DNA of 64,000 nucleotides from Pseudochrobactrum sp. sp1633 (GCF_030376605.1 NZ_JARRAE010000003.1:248001-312000), one strand, 5' to 3'; shown: positions 1 through 11,795, numbered from the stretch's first letter. Numbers and translations: made by a program. The notes: generated by a model from the letters alone, not told the origin.

Positions 1-1073
1 TTCACCACGCTGTCGGAGAGCTTGGCTTCATCAATGTCCGGCATGTATTTTGCCGGATTGGTTTCCAGCTTTTCAAGGAAAATACCGTCTTTGGTGATCT
101 TGCCTTTGGCCTGACGGTCAGCCGAGCAGGAAACGCCCAGACCAATCGGCAGTGATGCGCCGTGGCGAGGCAGACGGATAACACGCACATCATGACAGAA
201 ATATTTGCCGCCAAACTGTGCGCCCACGCCGAGAGACTGGGTCAGCTTGTGGATTTCCTTTTCCATCTCCAGATCGCGGAACGCATGGCCGTCTTCGGAG
301 CCTTTGGTCGGCAGGCTGTCGAGATAACGGGTGGAGGCGAGCTTAACAGTCTTGAGATTCTGTTCAGCCGATGTACCGCCGATCACAATCGCCAGATGGT
401 ATGGTGGGCAGGCTGAGGTGCCGAGCGTCAGGATTTTCTCTTTGAGGAACTCGACCATCCGGTCATGGGTCAGAAGAGACGGTGTGCCCTGAAACAGGAA
501 GGTTTTATTGGCAGAGCCGCCGCCTTTGGCAACAAACAGGAATTTATAGGCGTCTTCGCCTTCCTGATAAATGTCGATCTGGGCTGGCAGATTGTTCTTG
601 GTGTTAACTTCCTTGAACATTTCCAGCGGAGCCAGCTGGGAATAACGCAGGTTCTTTTTGAAATAGGCATCCATCACGCCAGAACCCAGCGCACCTTCAT
701 CGCCGCCTTCAGTCCAGACGCGGCGGCCTTTCTTGCCCATAATAATCGCTGTGCCGGTATCCTGACACATCGGCAGCACACCGCCGGCGGCAATATTGGC
801 GTTTTTCAGAAGATCATAGGCAACGAAACGATCATTATCGGTCGCTTCCGGATCTTCCATAATATTGCTGAGCTGCTGCAGGTGACCCGGGCGCAGCAGG
901 TGGTTGATATCGGCAAAAGCTGCTTCGGCCAGCAGGCGCAGGCCTTCTGTTTCAACGGTCAGAATTTCCTGACCTTTAAATGTATCGACCGAGACATAAT
1001 CAGATGTCAGCTTGCGATAGGGGGTTGTATCATCACCTAGCGGAAACATGCCGGTATTCAATTGCTCAGCCAT
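1..1073 (-). CDS. fumA: Fumarate hydratase, class I (3' end cut by window)
   Basis: Class I, iron-sulfur dependent fumarase, which interconverts fumarate and malate in the TCA cycle. About 357 residues are visible from the start [10 protein letters not shown]; the C-terminal part lies outside the window. Three Cys contexts that fit cluster ligands can be seen: [10 protein letters not shown] near residue 103, [15 protein letters not shown], and GVSCSADRQ. The [10 protein letters not shown] stretch is also typical of the family. The ATG at 1073 is used because the N-terminus then matches the usual class I form. It is transcribed away from the L,D-transpeptidase gene, across a spacer of about 290 bp in which I see no clear operator. 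Gene symbol is by family only; fumB-type naming would be equally valid. Confidence 0.93.
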   Translation of the reverse strand, partial: MAEQLNTGMFPLGDDTTPYRKLTSDYVSVDTFKGQEILTVETEGLRLLAEAAFADINHLLRPGHLQQLSNIMEDPEATDNDRFVAYDLLKNANIAAGGVLPMCQDTGTAIIMGKKGRRVWTEGGDEGALGSGVMDAYFKKNLRYSQLAPLEMFKEVNTKNNLPAQIDIYQEGEDAYKFLFVAKGGGSANKTFLFQGTPSLLTHDRMVEFLKEKILTLGTSACPPYHLAIVIGGTSAEQNLKTVKLASTRYLDSLPTKGSEDGHAFRDLEMEKEIHKLTQSLGVGAQFGGKYFCHDVRVIRLPRHGASLPIGLGVSCSADRQAKGKITKDGIFLEKLETNPAKYMPDIDEAKLSDSVV

Positions 1074-1365
1074 ATATCACCTTGTTCACCGGTTTCGTCG
1101 CAGAGAGGCCGCGCGCAGCCGGATGGAAGTAAAACTATCAGATGACGGGCTTTTAGCGTTTGTGGCCGCACTTGCCACTGCGGCAGATTGATCTTTTTCG
1201 GCTATTTGGCAGGCAGAAGGGCTTTGTGCCGTAAAATTATATTTATTGTTAAAAGTTTCTAAATCACAATGGCGCACAGTCTTGGGAGTGAATCATTGCA
1301 GTTCCGGAAAACCAGCGGAAACTGAATTCATCGCTTTATTTTGCAAAAAGAGCTGACGGACAGAT

Positions 1366-3435
1366 ATGACTTTTCCGCTGAAATCCCGCCGCCCGATCGT
1401 TAGCACTTCAATGCGACGCGCTTTTTTAACAACGGCCATTGCTGCTGTGACGGGAGCAGCCGTTCTGGTTCCGGTGCAAAGCGCCGGTGCCGCCAGTAAT
1501 CTGATGGATTTGTTTCGTCAGAAGCGTGAGGCGCGGGAATTGCAGAACCAGCAGGTTGTTCCGCCAGCACCACAGATGCAACAGGCTAATCCTGCTCCAC
1601 GGGCTGCAAAACCTGCTAAACCAGTAATACAAGCTGTTAAAGCTGTGGCTGTTAAAGGCCCGCAAGTTTATGACTACCGGCCTGAGAAGCTTGTAAAAGT
1701 CGATTTTACGGCTGTTGATATGCAGCTGACCGCTGCCATCCCTGATAATGATGCGGGTGGCGCTGTATTGGTGCCTTCCGTATTATATAGCGAGACTGCT
1801 GATTTTATCAGCACTTTGCCGCAGCGTGCTGAGGGGCTGATGAAATCGCCTGCTCAGAAAGCACTGGCAGAAACAGACACAGCTCTGGTGACTGCTGTTC
1901 TGGATGCAATGAAATCCACGGGTGTGAAGGCCGAACAATCTGTCGCTGAGGCCATTGTCACTTTCTATGCAACCGAGCAGGCATTGCTATGGTCTGACGG
2001 GTTGAATGTTTCATCCCGCGCTGAAGATGTGCTCGCATTGTTTGAGCGTGCTGAAGAAGATGGACTGGTCTCCGCTGAATATGCGGTGAAAGTGCCTGAT
2101 CTGGCCTTTGACAATACACATAAAGAGCAGCGTATTCGTGAAATGGCTGCATTTGAAATCAATCTGACTGCACGGGCACTGCGCTATGCGCTGGATGCCG
2201 GTGAGGGGCGGGTGATCGCCAATCGTCTGAGCGGATTCCATGATCTGCCGCGCAATCGCATTAAACCTGATCTGGTATTGAAAGCACTGGCTGCGGATGC
2301 TGAACCTGCGGAAACACTCAGCAGTTTCAATCCGCAAAACAGCTATTATCAGAAGCTGAAAGCGCAGCTGGCTTCGATGAAGCCGGAAACAAAAAACACT
2401 GTTCGTATTGCAGCGGACACGCTGATTAAGCCGGGTCAGAGCAATGCTGAATTGCCAAAAATTCTGGCGCTGATCGTACAAAAGGCTCCTGCCGGTTATC
2501 TGAATAGCTATCAGGAGATGTTTGACCGTCACAAAGACGGGACACTGTATGATCCTGAACTGGTGGCAGCGGTAAAAGACTACCAGAAACTGATGGGCAA
2601 AACGCCGGATGGTGTGATTGGTCGTGCGACCATCGCAGGCTTGCAGGGCGAAACATCTTCGGTCAAACGCGAGCGTATTCTCTATGCGATGGAACGTCTG
2701 CGCTGGCTGCCGCGTGATTTCGGACAGCGCTATGTCTTCGTCAACCAGCCTTCCTATCGAGCGCAATATTTCGATCAGGGCAAAGAACAGCTGGCAATGG
2801 ATGTGGTGATTGGCTCTGCGCGCAATCAGACGCATTTCTTCTATGATACGATCAGCACAGTTGTTTTTAACCCGTCATGGGGCGTACCGCGTTCTATTGT
2901 AATGAATGAGATGATGCCGCGTATTCTGGCTGATTCCGGTTATCTCGATCGCAATAATTATGAAGTGATTGTTGGCGGCAAGCGTGTGCCGTCATCCTCG
3001 GTCAACTGGTCGGCGGTGGCGCAGGGCAAAGCGCATGTTGGTGTGCGTCAGAAACCGGGGCCAAGTAACGCCTTGGGTGAGCTGAAAATTCTGTTCCCGA
3101 ACAGTCATGACATTTATCTGCATGACACGCCGTCAAAGGCTGCGTTCAAACGCGATATGCGTGCAGTCAGTCACGGTTGTATCCGTCTGGCTGATCCGCG
3201 AGCTATGGCTTCGGCCGTAATGAGCACGGGGCAGGAGAATCTGACCAAATATTTCGGCAAGAATGAGCGCGGCATTAAGGTGCCGTCCGGCGTGCCGATT
3301 TACCTGACTTATTTTACTGCATGGCCGGATGAGGCGAGCGGTAAAATTCGTTATTATGACGATGTTTATGCACGCGATGAAGGTCTGGCAAAGGCCTTCC
3401 AGAAAACGGAACAGAGTCGGGTTTCCTCGATGTGA
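1366..3435 (+). CDS. L,D-transpeptidase (YkuD domain, YcbB/LdtD-like)
   Basis: Periplasmic peptidoglycan enzyme that forms 3-3 crosslinks or attaches partners to the wall. The 689-residue product begins with a Sec-type signal sequence; the basic MRRAF at residue 17 starts the positively charged and hydrophobic core, so Met17 (1414) is an alternative start. A low-complexity Pro/Ala/Lys stretch follows. A peptidoglycan-binding domain sits near residues 390-425 (motif DGVIGRATIAGL) and the YkuD domain near 455-625, with the catalytic SHGCIRLADP (Cys about 606). Domain order and length match the large YcbB-type enzymes rather than short Ldts. It is a single gene followed by a strong terminator. 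Which crosslink it makes cannot be told from sequence. Confidence 0.92.
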   Translation: MTFPLKSRRPIVSTSMRRAFLTTAIAAVTGAAVLVPVQSAGAASNLMDLFRQKREARELQNQQVVPPAPQMQQANPAPRAAKPAKPVIQAVKAVAVKGPQVYDYRPEKLVKVDFTAVDMQLTAAIPDNDAGGAVLVPSVLYSETADFISTLPQRAEGLMKSPAQKALAETDTALVTAVLDAMKSTGVKAEQSVAEAIVTFYATEQALLWSDGLNVSSRAEDVLALFERAEEDGLVSAEYAVKVPDLAFDNTHKEQRIREMAAFEINLTARALRYALDAGEGRVIANRLSGFHDLPRNRIKPDLVLKALAADAEPAETLSSFNPQNSYYQKLKAQLASMKPETKNTVRIAADTLIKPGQSNAELPKILALIVQKAPAGYLNSYQEMFDRHKDGTLYDPELVAAVKDYQKLMGKTPDGVIGRATIAGLQGETSSVKRERILYAMERLRWLPRDFGQRYVFVNQPSYRAQYFDQGKEQLAMDVVIGSARNQTHFFYDTISTVVFNPSWGVPRSIVMNEMMPRILADSGYLDRNNYEVIVGGKRVPSSSVNWSAVAQGKAHVGVRQKPGPSNALGELKILFPNSHDIYLHDTPSKAAFKRDMRAVSHGCIRLADPRAMASAVMSTGQENLTKYFGKNERGIKVPSGVPIYLTYFTAWPDEASGKIRYYDDVYARDEGLAKAFQKTEQSRVSSM

Positions 3436-3440
3436 CAGAT

Positions 3441-3470
3441 AAAAAGAGCGGTCAAACCGCTCTTTTTTTT
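3441..3470 (+). terminator. Rho-independent terminator after L,D-transpeptidase
   Basis: A 12-bp stem (3441-3452 with 3456-3467), CAA loop, GC core GAGCGGT, then a run of T. It starts five bases after the stop codon and so ends the L,D-transpeptidase transcript. Confidence 0.9.
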
Positions 3471-3596
3471 GTTTGAAACGGAGTGATTGCGCGCGCTGTC
3501 GCAAACTCTTCACTTTAATATCGTTTGAAAATCCGGAAATTAACATCTGATTGGCCGAAGTCCTTTGCGTCCGGCAATCTGATTGGTTATCAATAG

Positions 3597-5009
<1,413 letters not shown>

Positions 5010-5033
5010 GATCTTGCTTTGAAATAAATTGAG

Positions 5034-5065
5034 AAAAGGCCTGCATGAAAATGCAGGCCTTTTTT
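5034..5065 (+). terminator. Rho-independent terminator after eno
   Basis: Stem AAAAGGCCTGCAT / ATGCAGGCCTTTT with a GAAA tetraloop and a trailing T run, 25 bases after the eno stop. GAAA loops are especially stable. Confidence 0.9.
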
Positions 5066-5224
5066 GTAAAGAAGCTGTTTTTGGTTTGGTTCTGTAAGTC
5101 TCTGTTAAGGCTAATATGCTTTAAATAAATATCGGATTGAATTTATCGTGTGTTGATAATCGCAGTCCTGTTTTTGTGAGCAGATATCCGCGTATCGGAT
5201 GCTTATTGCTCAAGAGGTGTGAGT

Positions 5225-5554
5225 ATGTGGACAAAACAAAAGCGTAAAAGCATTAAGGGTCGACTGGTTGTGCCGGTTCTGGCGACGGCGTTTTTGTCCT
5301 ATTTCGGTTTTCATGCTTATAATGGTGCTTACGGCATCTATTCCAAGGAACAATTGCTGGCGCAGACCGTTATGCTCAATACGCAGCTGACCGATCTGAC
5401 CGAGCAAAGAGTGTCTCTGGAGCGTCAGGTTTTGCAATTGCGTGACGGTTCAATTGACAAGGATATTCTGGATGAGCAGGCGCGCCGCGCATTGAATCTG
5501 TCTCATGCAGATGAGGTCACGATTATCGTTGATCGCGGCAAAAAGACCAATTAA
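5225..5554 (+). CDS. ftsB: Septum formation initiator FtsB/DivIC
   Basis: Small bitopic division protein that joins FtsL and FtsQ in the divisome. The 109-residue product has a short basic N-terminus, one membrane segment (about residues 15-42, VVPVLATAFLSYFGFHAYNG), then a heptad-type coiled coil (LNTQLTDLTEQRVSLERQV) and the typical ending around ARRALNLSHADEV. A GTG six bases upstream (5219) is in frame, but AAGAGG then lies only one base before it; the ATG at 5225 gives a seven-base spacing and is preferred. Position between eno and pdhA is the standard one in Rhizobiales. Confidence 0.88.
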   Translation: MWTKQKRKSIKGRLVVPVLATAFLSYFGFHAYNGAYGIYSKEQLLAQTVMLNTQLTDLTEQRVSLERQVLQLRDGSIDKDILDEQARRALNLSHADEVTIIVDRGKKTN

Positions 5555-5685
5555 CTGAATTGCAGTTAATTGGATGTTTTGCTATAAATATCAACAACTT
5601 AAATAGTGAAAAATTAGCTGTTTAGACATATTGTAAGTTTGGCTGATGAGGTTTATTCTGCGCCCACCATAACAGGGAGCAAAAT

Positions 5686-6726
5686 ATGGCACCTAGGGCA
5701 CAAAAAACTGCTGCGGTTAAATCGCAGGCAGCTCTGTCTAACACTCTCAAGGCACCTCAGCCTAACCAGTTCACCAAAGAAGAAGATCTTCACGCTTACC
5801 GTGAGATGCTGCTGATCCGTCGCTTCGAAGAAAAAGCCGGTCAGCTCTATGGTATGGGTTTTATCGGCGGTTTCTGTCACCTTTACATTGGTCAGGAAGC
5901 TGTTGTTGTCGGCATGCAGAAAGCCATGAATGAGGGCGATCAGGTTATCACTGCCTATCGCGACCACGGTCACATGCTCGCAGCCGGTATGAGCGCGCGC
6001 GGCGTGATGGCTGAGTTGACCGGTCGTCAGGGCGGCTTGTCGAAAGGCAAGGGCGGCTCGATGCATATGTTCTCGAAAGAGAAACATTTCTACGGCGGTC
6101 ACGGTATCGTTGGTGCGCAGGTGTCGCTCGGCACCGGTCTGGCCTTTGCAAACCGCTACCGCGGCAATGACAGCGTTTCCATCACCTATTTTGGTGACGG
6201 CGCTGCCAACCAGGGTCAGGTTTACGAAAGCTTCAACATGGCATCGCTGTGGAAGCTGCCTGTTGTATTTGTAATCGAAAACAACCGCTATGCGATGGGT
6301 ACTGCTGTAACCCGCGCTTCGGCTGAAACCGATTTCTCCCGTCGCGGTCTGTCCTTCAACATTCCTGGTATTCAGGTTGACGGTATGGATGTGCGCGCTG
6401 TGAACGCCGCCAGTGAAGAAGCACTGGAATGGGCACGTTCCGGCAAGGGTCCGATCATTCTTGAAATGCAGACCTATCGTTACCGTGGTCACTCGATGTC
6501 CGATCCTGCGAAATACCGCAGCAAGGATGAAGTGCAGAAAATGCGCTCCGAGCATGATCCGATCGAGCAGGTTAAATACCGTATGATGGATAATGGCTGG
6601 TTCTCGGAAGATGACCTGAAGGCGATTGATAAGGAAGTTCGTGACATTGTTGCTGATTCAGCAGACTTTGCACAGAATGATCCGGAGCCGGATGCATCTG
6701 AACTCTACACTGATATTCTGCTGTAA
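5686..6726 (+). CDS. pdhA: Pyruvate dehydrogenase E1 component, alpha subunit
   Basis: E1 alpha of the pyruvate dehydrogenase complex: thiamine diphosphate dependent decarboxylation of pyruvate, with PdhB. 346 residues. The ThDP-Mg signature runs from GDGAANQGQVYESFNMA (about 170) to IENN; the phosphorylation-loop equivalent YRYRGHSMSDP is present. An N-terminal Ala/Lys/Pro-rich tail of about 25 residues precedes the folded part. The start has GGGAG nine bases upstream. It opens the pdhA-pdhB-pdhC run, with 12 and 14 base gaps, so the three are co-transcribed. The 131 bases before it are AT-rich and should hold the promoter. Confidence 0.97.
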   Translation: MAPRAQKTAAVKSQAALSNTLKAPQPNQFTKEEDLHAYREMLLIRRFEEKAGQLYGMGFIGGFCHLYIGQEAVVVGMQKAMNEGDQVITAYRDHGHMLAAGMSARGVMAELTGRQGGLSKGKGGSMHMFSKEKHFYGGHGIVGAQVSLGTGLAFANRYRGNDSVSITYFGDGAANQGQVYESFNMASLWKLPVVFVIENNRYAMGTAVTRASAETDFSRRGLSFNIPGIQVDGMDVRAVNAASEEALEWARSGKGPIILEMQTYRYRGHSMSDPAKYRSKDEVQKMRSEHDPIEQVKYRMMDNGWFSEDDLKAIDKEVRDIVADSADFAQNDPEPDASELYTDILL

Positions 6727-6738
6727 GGAGCGAGCGCT

Positions 6739-8142
6739 ATGCCTGTTGAAATTCTTATGCCAGCGCTCTCCCCGACAATGGAAGAGGGCAAACTCTCCAA
6801 ATGGCTGAAAAAGGAAGGCGACAAAGTCACTTCCGGCGATGTCATTGCTGAGATTGAAACCGATAAAGCGACCATGGAAGTGGAAGCTGTTGACGAAGGC
6901 ACCATCGGCAAGCTGCTGATTGCTGAAGGCACTGAAGGCGTTAAGGTAAACTCAGTGATTGCTGTGTTGCTGGCTGACGGCGAAAGCGCTGACAGCATTG
7001 GTGCCGCGGCTCCTGCTGCTGCACAGCCGACAATGGTTACTTCAGAAGCACCAGTTGTTGCCGGTGAGAAGCCAGGTGCTTCAACACCTGCAGCTCCGGT
7101 TCCTGCTGCTCCTAAGCTTGAAGTTGCCAATGACCCGGATATTCCGGCTGGCACAAAGATGGTGCCGACCACTGTTCGTGACGCTCTGCGTGACGCAATG
7201 GCTGAAGAAATGCGCCGCGACCCTGACGTATTCGTGATGGGTGAAGAAGTTGCTGAATATGAAGGTGCCTATAAGGTAACCAAAGGCCTTCTGGCTGAAT
7301 TCGGCGACAAGCGCGTTGTTGATACACCAATCACCGAGCACGGCTTTGCCGGTATCGCTGTCGGTGCGGCCTATACCGGTCTGCGTCCGATTGTTGAGTT
7401 CATGACCTTCAACTTCGCCATGCAGGCGATTGACCAGATCATCAACTCCGCTGCCAAGACATTGTATATGTCCGGTGGTCAGATGGGCGCGCCTATGGTG
7501 TTCCGTGGTCCTTCGGGTGCCGCAGCGCGCGTTGGTGCACAGCACTCCCAGTGCTATGCGGCATGGTACAGCCATATTCCGGGTCTGAAAGTCATCATGC
7601 CTTATTCGGCTGCTGATGCTAAAGGTCTGCTCAAGGCTGCGATCCGTGATCCGAACCCGATCATCTTCCTTGAAAACGAAGTTATGTATGGTCACACATT
7701 TGATGTGCCGGACATTGAAGATTTTGTGCTGCCAATCGGCAAAGCCCGCATTCATAAAGTCGGTAAAGATGCGACTATCGTGTCCTTCGGTATCGGCATG
7801 ACCTATGCGATCAAGGCAGCTGAAGAGCTGGCTCAGCAGGGTATCGACGTTGAAATCATCGATCTGCGTACCATCCGCCCGATGGATATGCCGACTGTGA
7901 TTGAATCGGTCAAAAAGACCGGTCGTCTGGTTACTGTTGAAGAAGGCTTCCCGCAGTCTTCCGTGGGTACAGAAATTGCGACCCGCGTGATGCAGCAGGC
8001 TTTCGACTATCTCGATGCGCCGATTATGACCATCGCCGGTAAAGACGTGCCGATGCCATATGCCGCCAACCTTGAAAAGCTGGCACTGCCATCGGTTGCG
8101 GAAGTTGTTGAGGCTGTTAAAGCTGTCACCTACGCTCGTTAA
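6739..8142 (+). CDS. pdhB: Pyruvate dehydrogenase E1 beta subunit with N-terminal lipoyl domain
   Basis: E1 beta subunit, which completes the ThDP site with PdhA. At 467 residues it is about 130 longer than a plain E1 beta because of a lipoyl domain at residues 1-80, with the lipoylation motif [15 protein letters not shown] (Lys about 42), followed by an Ala/Pro linker (about 92-130). The transketolase-like part starts near [16 protein letters not shown]. This fusion is known from alphaproteobacterial PDH complexes. The lipoyl domain closely resembles that of PdhC, suggesting an old duplication. It lies 12 bases after pdhA. Confidence 0.96.
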   Translation: MPVEILMPALSPTMEEGKLSKWLKKEGDKVTSGDVIAEIETDKATMEVEAVDEGTIGKLLIAEGTEGVKVNSVIAVLLADGESADSIGAAAPAAAQPTMVTSEAPVVAGEKPGASTPAAPVPAAPKLEVANDPDIPAGTKMVPTTVRDALRDAMAEEMRRDPDVFVMGEEVAEYEGAYKVTKGLLAEFGDKRVVDTPITEHGFAGIAVGAAYTGLRPIVEFMTFNFAMQAIDQIINSAAKTLYMSGGQMGAPMVFRGPSGAAARVGAQHSQCYAAWYSHIPGLKVIMPYSAADAKGLLKAAIRDPNPIIFLENEVMYGHTFDVPDIEDFVLPIGKARIHKVGKDATIVSFGIGMTYAIKAAEELAQQGIDVEIIDLRTIRPMDMPTVIESVKKTGRLVTVEEGFPQSSVGTEIATRVMQQAFDYLDAPIMTIAGKDVPMPYAANLEKLALPSVAEVVEAVKAVTYAR

Positions 8143-8156
8143 GGGGAAGATTAAAC

Positions 8157-9503
8157 ATGGCTATCAAAATCACGATGCCGGCTCTTTCTCCGACAATGGA
8201 AGAAGGTAATCTGGCAAAATGGCTGGTCAAAGAAGGCGATAAGGTCTCCGCAGGTGACGTTATTGCTGAGATCGAAACCGACAAGGCAACTATGGAAGTA
8301 GAAGCCGTTGATGAAGGTATCGTGGCCAAGCTGGTTGTTGCTGGCGGAACTGAAGGCGTGAAGGTCAATGCCCTGATCGCTGTTCTGGCGGAAGATGGTG
8401 AAGATGTTGCTGAAGCTGCGAAGGCAGCTTCAGGCGATGCACCGGCCGCAGCACCAAAGGCTGAAGCAGCACCGGTTGCTGCTGCCGCTGCACCAGTATC
8501 CGCACCGGCACCGGTTTCGGCTGCCGCTCCGGCAGTAGCTGCAGCGCCTGCTGTTCAGGGCGAGCGTTTGTTCGCTTCGCCGCTGGCACGTCGCGTTGCC
8601 AAAGATGCAGGCGTGGAACTGGCCGCTGTTTCCGGCACCGGTCCGCATGGCCGCATCATTCGTAAGGACGTTGAAGCTGCGATCGCTTCCGGCGTTAAAG
8701 CTCCTGCTAAACCTGCCGCTTCTGCTGCAGCACCTCAGGTTGCCGTATCCGGCGCTTCGGATGAAGCTACCCTCAAAATGTTTGAGGAAGGTTCATACGA
8801 ATTGGTACCGCATGACGGTATGCGTAAGGTTATTGCGCGCCGCCTGATGGAATCCAAGCTGACTGTTCCGCATTTCTATCTGACGATTGATTGCGAACTG
8901 GATGCTCTGCTGGCTCTGCGTTCACAGCTCAATGCTGCGGCACCAATGATCAAAACCGAAAAGGGCGAAGCACCTGCTTACAAGCTTTCGGTGAATGATC
9001 TGGTGATCAAGGCAACCGCTCTGGCACTGCGCGATATTCCGGAAGCCAATGTTTCCTGGACTGATGCAGGCATGGTCAAGCACAAACACGCGGATGTCGG
9101 CGTTGCCGTTTCTATTCCGGGTGGCCTGATCACACCAATCGTTCGTGGCGCAGAAACCAAGGCTCTGTCAGTCATCTCCAATGAGATGAAAGATCTGGCC
9201 AAACGTGCCCGTGATCGTAAGTTGAAGCCAACAGAATATCAGGGCGGCACCACTTCGGTGTCTAACCTCGGTATGTTCGGCGTTAAAGACTTCGCTGCCA
9301 TCATCAACCCGCCACATGCAACAATCTTTGCAGTTGGTGCCGGTGAACAGCGCGCAGTTGTTAAAAACGGCGAACTGGCTGTTGCAACCGTAATGTCCGT
9401 CACGCTTTCCACCGATCACCGTGCCGTTGATGGTGCGTTGGCTGCGGAACTGGCGAAGGTTTTCAAGAACTACATTGAAAACCCGCTGGGCATGCTGGTG
9501 TAA
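8157..9503 (+). CDS. pdhC: Dihydrolipoamide acetyltransferase, E2 of pyruvate dehydrogenase
   Basis: E2 core of the complex: takes the acetyl group from E1 on its lipoyl arm and passes it to CoA. 448 residues: lipoyl domain 1-80 ([15 protein letters not shown]), long Ala/Pro linker, peripheral subunit-binding domain about 140-175 ([27 protein letters not shown]), second linker, catalytic domain from about 215 with the active-site [14 protein letters not shown] near 420. Only one lipoyl domain is present; PdhB carries the other. A hairpin with a weak T tract follows the stop. Confidence 0.97.
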   Translation: MAIKITMPALSPTMEEGNLAKWLVKEGDKVSAGDVIAEIETDKATMEVEAVDEGIVAKLVVAGGTEGVKVNALIAVLAEDGEDVAEAAKAASGDAPAAAPKAEAAPVAAAAAPVSAPAPVSAAAPAVAAAPAVQGERLFASPLARRVAKDAGVELAAVSGTGPHGRIIRKDVEAAIASGVKAPAKPAASAAAPQVAVSGASDEATLKMFEEGSYELVPHDGMRKVIARRLMESKLTVPHFYLTIDCELDALLALRSQLNAAAPMIKTEKGEAPAYKLSVNDLVIKATALALRDIPEANVSWTDAGMVKHKHADVGVAVSIPGGLITPIVRGAETKALSVISNEMKDLAKRARDRKLKPTEYQGGTTSVSNLGMFGVKDFAAIINPPHATIFAVGAGEQRAVVKNGELAVATVMSVTLSTDHRAVDGALAAELAKVFKNYIENPLGMLV

Positions 9504-9511
9504 TCCAGATT

Positions 9512-9548
9512 GGTGCTCCGGTTCATATCGGAGCACCGTTTCTATTTT
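9512..9548 (+). terminator. Hairpin after pdhC, probable partial terminator
   Basis: Nine-bp perfect stem GGTGCTCCG / CGGAGCACC with an eight-base loop, followed by GTTTCTATTTT. The T tract is broken, so it may lower rather than stop transcription into the GDSL hydrolase and lpdA. Confidence 0.6.
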
Positions 9549-9565
9549 GATCTGGTGGTGGATTT

Positions 9566-10204
9566 ATGAAGTCAGTTTTGTGTTTTGGTGATTCACTGAC
9601 ATGGGGCTATCAGGCGCCGGACGGTGCACGATTGCCGCTTGCAGATCGCTGGCCGTTTGTTTTGCAGAAGGCACTCGGTTCTCAGGCGCATGTGATTGCT
9701 GAAGGGCTGAACGGCCGCACCACTGCTTTTGATGACTATACCGCACCGGAAGACCGCAACGGTTCGCGTATTCTGCCGACATTGCTTGGCACCCATGCGC
9801 CGCTTGATCTGGTGATTATCCTGCTCGGCAGTAATGATATGAAACCGCAGGTCGTTGGTGATGCTTTTTCCAGCCATTGCGGTATGCGTAGACTGATCCA
9901 GATGATCCGCAATCATCCGTATCGCGAAGGCTATGCGGTGCCGGATATTTTGATTGTAGCTCCGCCGCATATCACTGAGAGTGCTGATCCGTTTTTTGCC
10001 TCGCTCTTTGCCGGTGGTATTACGGAATCACGCAAGCTGGGGCTGCTGCTGTCAGATCTGGCGGATGAAACGGAATGCAGCTTCTTTGATGCATCCGGCG
10101 TTGCCAAAACCACATCGCTGGATGGTGTGCATCTGGATGCGGAAAATACACGGGCAATCGGACAGGCGCTGGAGCCTGTCGTGCGCCTGATCTTGGGTTT
10201 GTAA
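9566..10204 (+). CDS. SGNH/GDSL-family hydrolase (arylesterase-like)
   Basis: 212-residue hydrolase with the SGNH blocks in order: GDSLTWGYQ near residue 8 (nucleophile Ser), LNGRTT, LGSNDMK near 90 (block III Asn), and DGVHLDAENTRAIG near the C-terminus (Asp/His pair). The family cleaves esters or thioesters of varied substrates; no signal peptide is seen, so it should be cytoplasmic. It sits between pdhC and lpdA, a position also held in related genera as I recall. Substrate unknown; a role linked to acyl or lipoyl thioesters is only a guess from context. Confidence 0.85.
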   Translation: MKSVLCFGDSLTWGYQAPDGARLPLADRWPFVLQKALGSQAHVIAEGLNGRTTAFDDYTAPEDRNGSRILPTLLGTHAPLDLVIILLGSNDMKPQVVGDAFSSHCGMRRLIQMIRNHPYREGYAVPDILIVAPPHITESADPFFASLFAGGITESRKLGLLLSDLADETECSFFDASGVAKTTSLDGVHLDAENTRAIGQALEPVVRLILGL

Positions 10205-10271
10205 TAAATTAAATAGATAAAATGAATGATGCGCCGGTAACCGGCATTGAAACCATTCAAGGAGAATGAGC

Positions 10272-11735
10272 GTGTCCAACAATTACGACGTTATCGTGGT
10301 CGGTTCCGGTCCCGGCGGTTATGTAACTGCTATCCGTGCCGCTCAGCTCGGACTTAAAACCGCGATTGTTGAACGTGAGCACCTTGGCGGCATCTGCCTC
10401 AACTGGGGCTGTATTCCGACCAAAGCTCTGCTGCGCTCGGCTGAAATCCTGCATTTCGGTGAAAATGCCAAGGATTACGGCCTGATGCTCGAAGGTAAAA
10501 TCAGCGCGGATGTGAAGGCAGTTGTTGCCCGTTCGCGCGGTGTGTCAGCGCGCCTCAATGGCGGCGTTGCGTACCTGATGAAGAAGAACAAGATCGACGT
10601 GATTTGGGGCGAAGCCAAAGTCACTAAAGGCGCATCCGCCGGTAAAGCTGCTGAAATCGTGGTTTCCAAAACCACCAAACAGCCGATGCTGCCACAGAAT
10701 CCGGTGCCAAAAGGCGTTTTGGGTGAGGGTACTTACACAGCCAAGAATATCATTCTGGCAACCGGTGCGCGCCCTCGTGCGCTGCCTGGCATTGAGCCGG
10801 ATGGCAAGCTGATCTGGACCTATTTCGAAGCAATGGTTCCGCAAGAACTGCCAAAGAGCCTGCTGGTTATGGGCTCAGGTGCGATTGGTATCGAGTTTGC
10901 TTCCTTCTACCGCACAATGGGCGTTGACGTGACTGTTGTTGAAGTCATGAAAAATATCATGCCGGTTGAAGATGCAGAAATCTCGACTTTTGCCCGTAAA
11001 CTGCTCGAAAAGCAGGGCATGAAGATCATCACCGAAGCCAAAGTGACCAAAGTGGTCAAAGGTACAAACTCGGTTACCGCCAGCGTTGAAACCAATGACG
11101 GCAAGGTGCAGGAAATCACGGCTGACCGTATGATCTCGGCTGTCGGTGTTGTCGGCAATATTGAAAATCTCGGCCTTGAAGCGCTTGGCGTTAAAACCGA
11201 TCGCGGTTGCGTGGTGATTGATGGTTACGGCAAGACCAATGTCGAAGGCATTTATGCCATCGGCGACGTTGCCGGTCCTCCGATGCTGGCGCATAAAGCC
11301 GAGCATGAAGGCGTTATCTGCGTTGAGAAGATTGCCGGTGTGCCGAATGTTCATGCGCTGGATAAGGGCAAAATTCCGGGCTGCACCTATTGTAATCCGC
11401 AGGTTGCTTCCGTTGGTCTGACCGAAGCTAAGGCCAAAGAGCAGGGCTTTGACATTCGCGTTGGCCGCTACCAGTTTGCTGCAAACGGTAAGGCGATTGC
11501 GCTGGGCGAAGATCAGGGTCTGGTTAAGACCATTTTCGACAAGAAGACCGGCCAGCTGCTCGGTGCACACATGGTTGGCGCTGAAGTCACCGAACTCATT
11601 CAGGGCTTCGTGATCGCAATGAATCTCGAAACCACGGAAGAAGAACTGATGCATTCCGTATTCCCGCATCCTACCTTGTCAGAAATGATGAAGGAAAGCG
11701 TGCTGGATGCCTATGGCAAAGTTCTGAACGCTTAA
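10272..11735 (+). CDS. lpdA: Dihydrolipoyl dehydrogenase (E3)
   Basis: FAD flavoprotein that reoxidises dihydrolipoamide with NAD+. Seen: FAD-binding GSGPGGYVTAIRAAQLG, redox disulfide GGICLNWGCIPTK (about residues 42-47), NAD-binding GSGAIGIEFASF, FAD motif YAIGDVAGPPMLAHKA, and the C-terminal HPTLSE His-Glu pair. An insert rich in Pro (PQNPVPKGVLGEGTY) before TGARPRALPG matches the longer alphaproteobacterial PDH-type E3. Two starts compete: ATG 10266, only one base after AAGGAG, and GTG 10272, seven bases after it; spacing favours GTG, giving 487 residues. It closes the pdh cluster and has its own terminator. Confidence 0.96.
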   Translation: MSNNYDVIVVGSGPGGYVTAIRAAQLGLKTAIVEREHLGGICLNWGCIPTKALLRSAEILHFGENAKDYGLMLEGKISADVKAVVARSRGVSARLNGGVAYLMKKNKIDVIWGEAKVTKGASAGKAAEIVVSKTTKQPMLPQNPVPKGVLGEGTYTAKNIILATGARPRALPGIEPDGKLIWTYFEAMVPQELPKSLLVMGSGAIGIEFASFYRTMGVDVTVVEVMKNIMPVEDAEISTFARKLLEKQGMKIITEAKVTKVVKGTNSVTASVETNDGKVQEITADRMISAVGVVGNIENLGLEALGVKTDRGCVVIDGYGKTNVEGIYAIGDVAGPPMLAHKAEHEGVICVEKIAGVPNVHALDKGKIPGCTYCNPQVASVGLTEAKAKEQGFDIRVGRYQFAANGKAIALGEDQGLVKTIFDKKTGQLLGAHMVGAEVTELIQGFVIAMNLETTEEELMHSVFPHPTLSEMMKESVLDAYGKVLNA

Positions 11736-11743
11736 TATTTATT

Positions 11744-11780
11744 CCGGCCTGATGACTAAAATTCAGGCCGGTTTCACTTT
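11744..11780 (+). terminator. Terminator after lpdA
   Basis: Stem CCGGCCTGA / TCAGGCCGG (11744-11752, 11763-11771) followed by TTTCACTTTTG. The T tract is interrupted. It overlaps the leader of the small membrane protein gene that follows. Confidence 0.65.
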
Positions 11781-11795
11781 TGAGAAGGATTGCAA

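Noticed and set aside
1086-1277. 63-codon minus-strand frame between fumarase and the L,D-transpeptidase
   Set aside because: No motif and no signal peptide; lies in a divergent promoter region.
5653-6555. 300-codon open frame opposite pdhA
   Set aside because: Antisense shadow of a strongly coding gene; no ribosome site and no recognisable domain.
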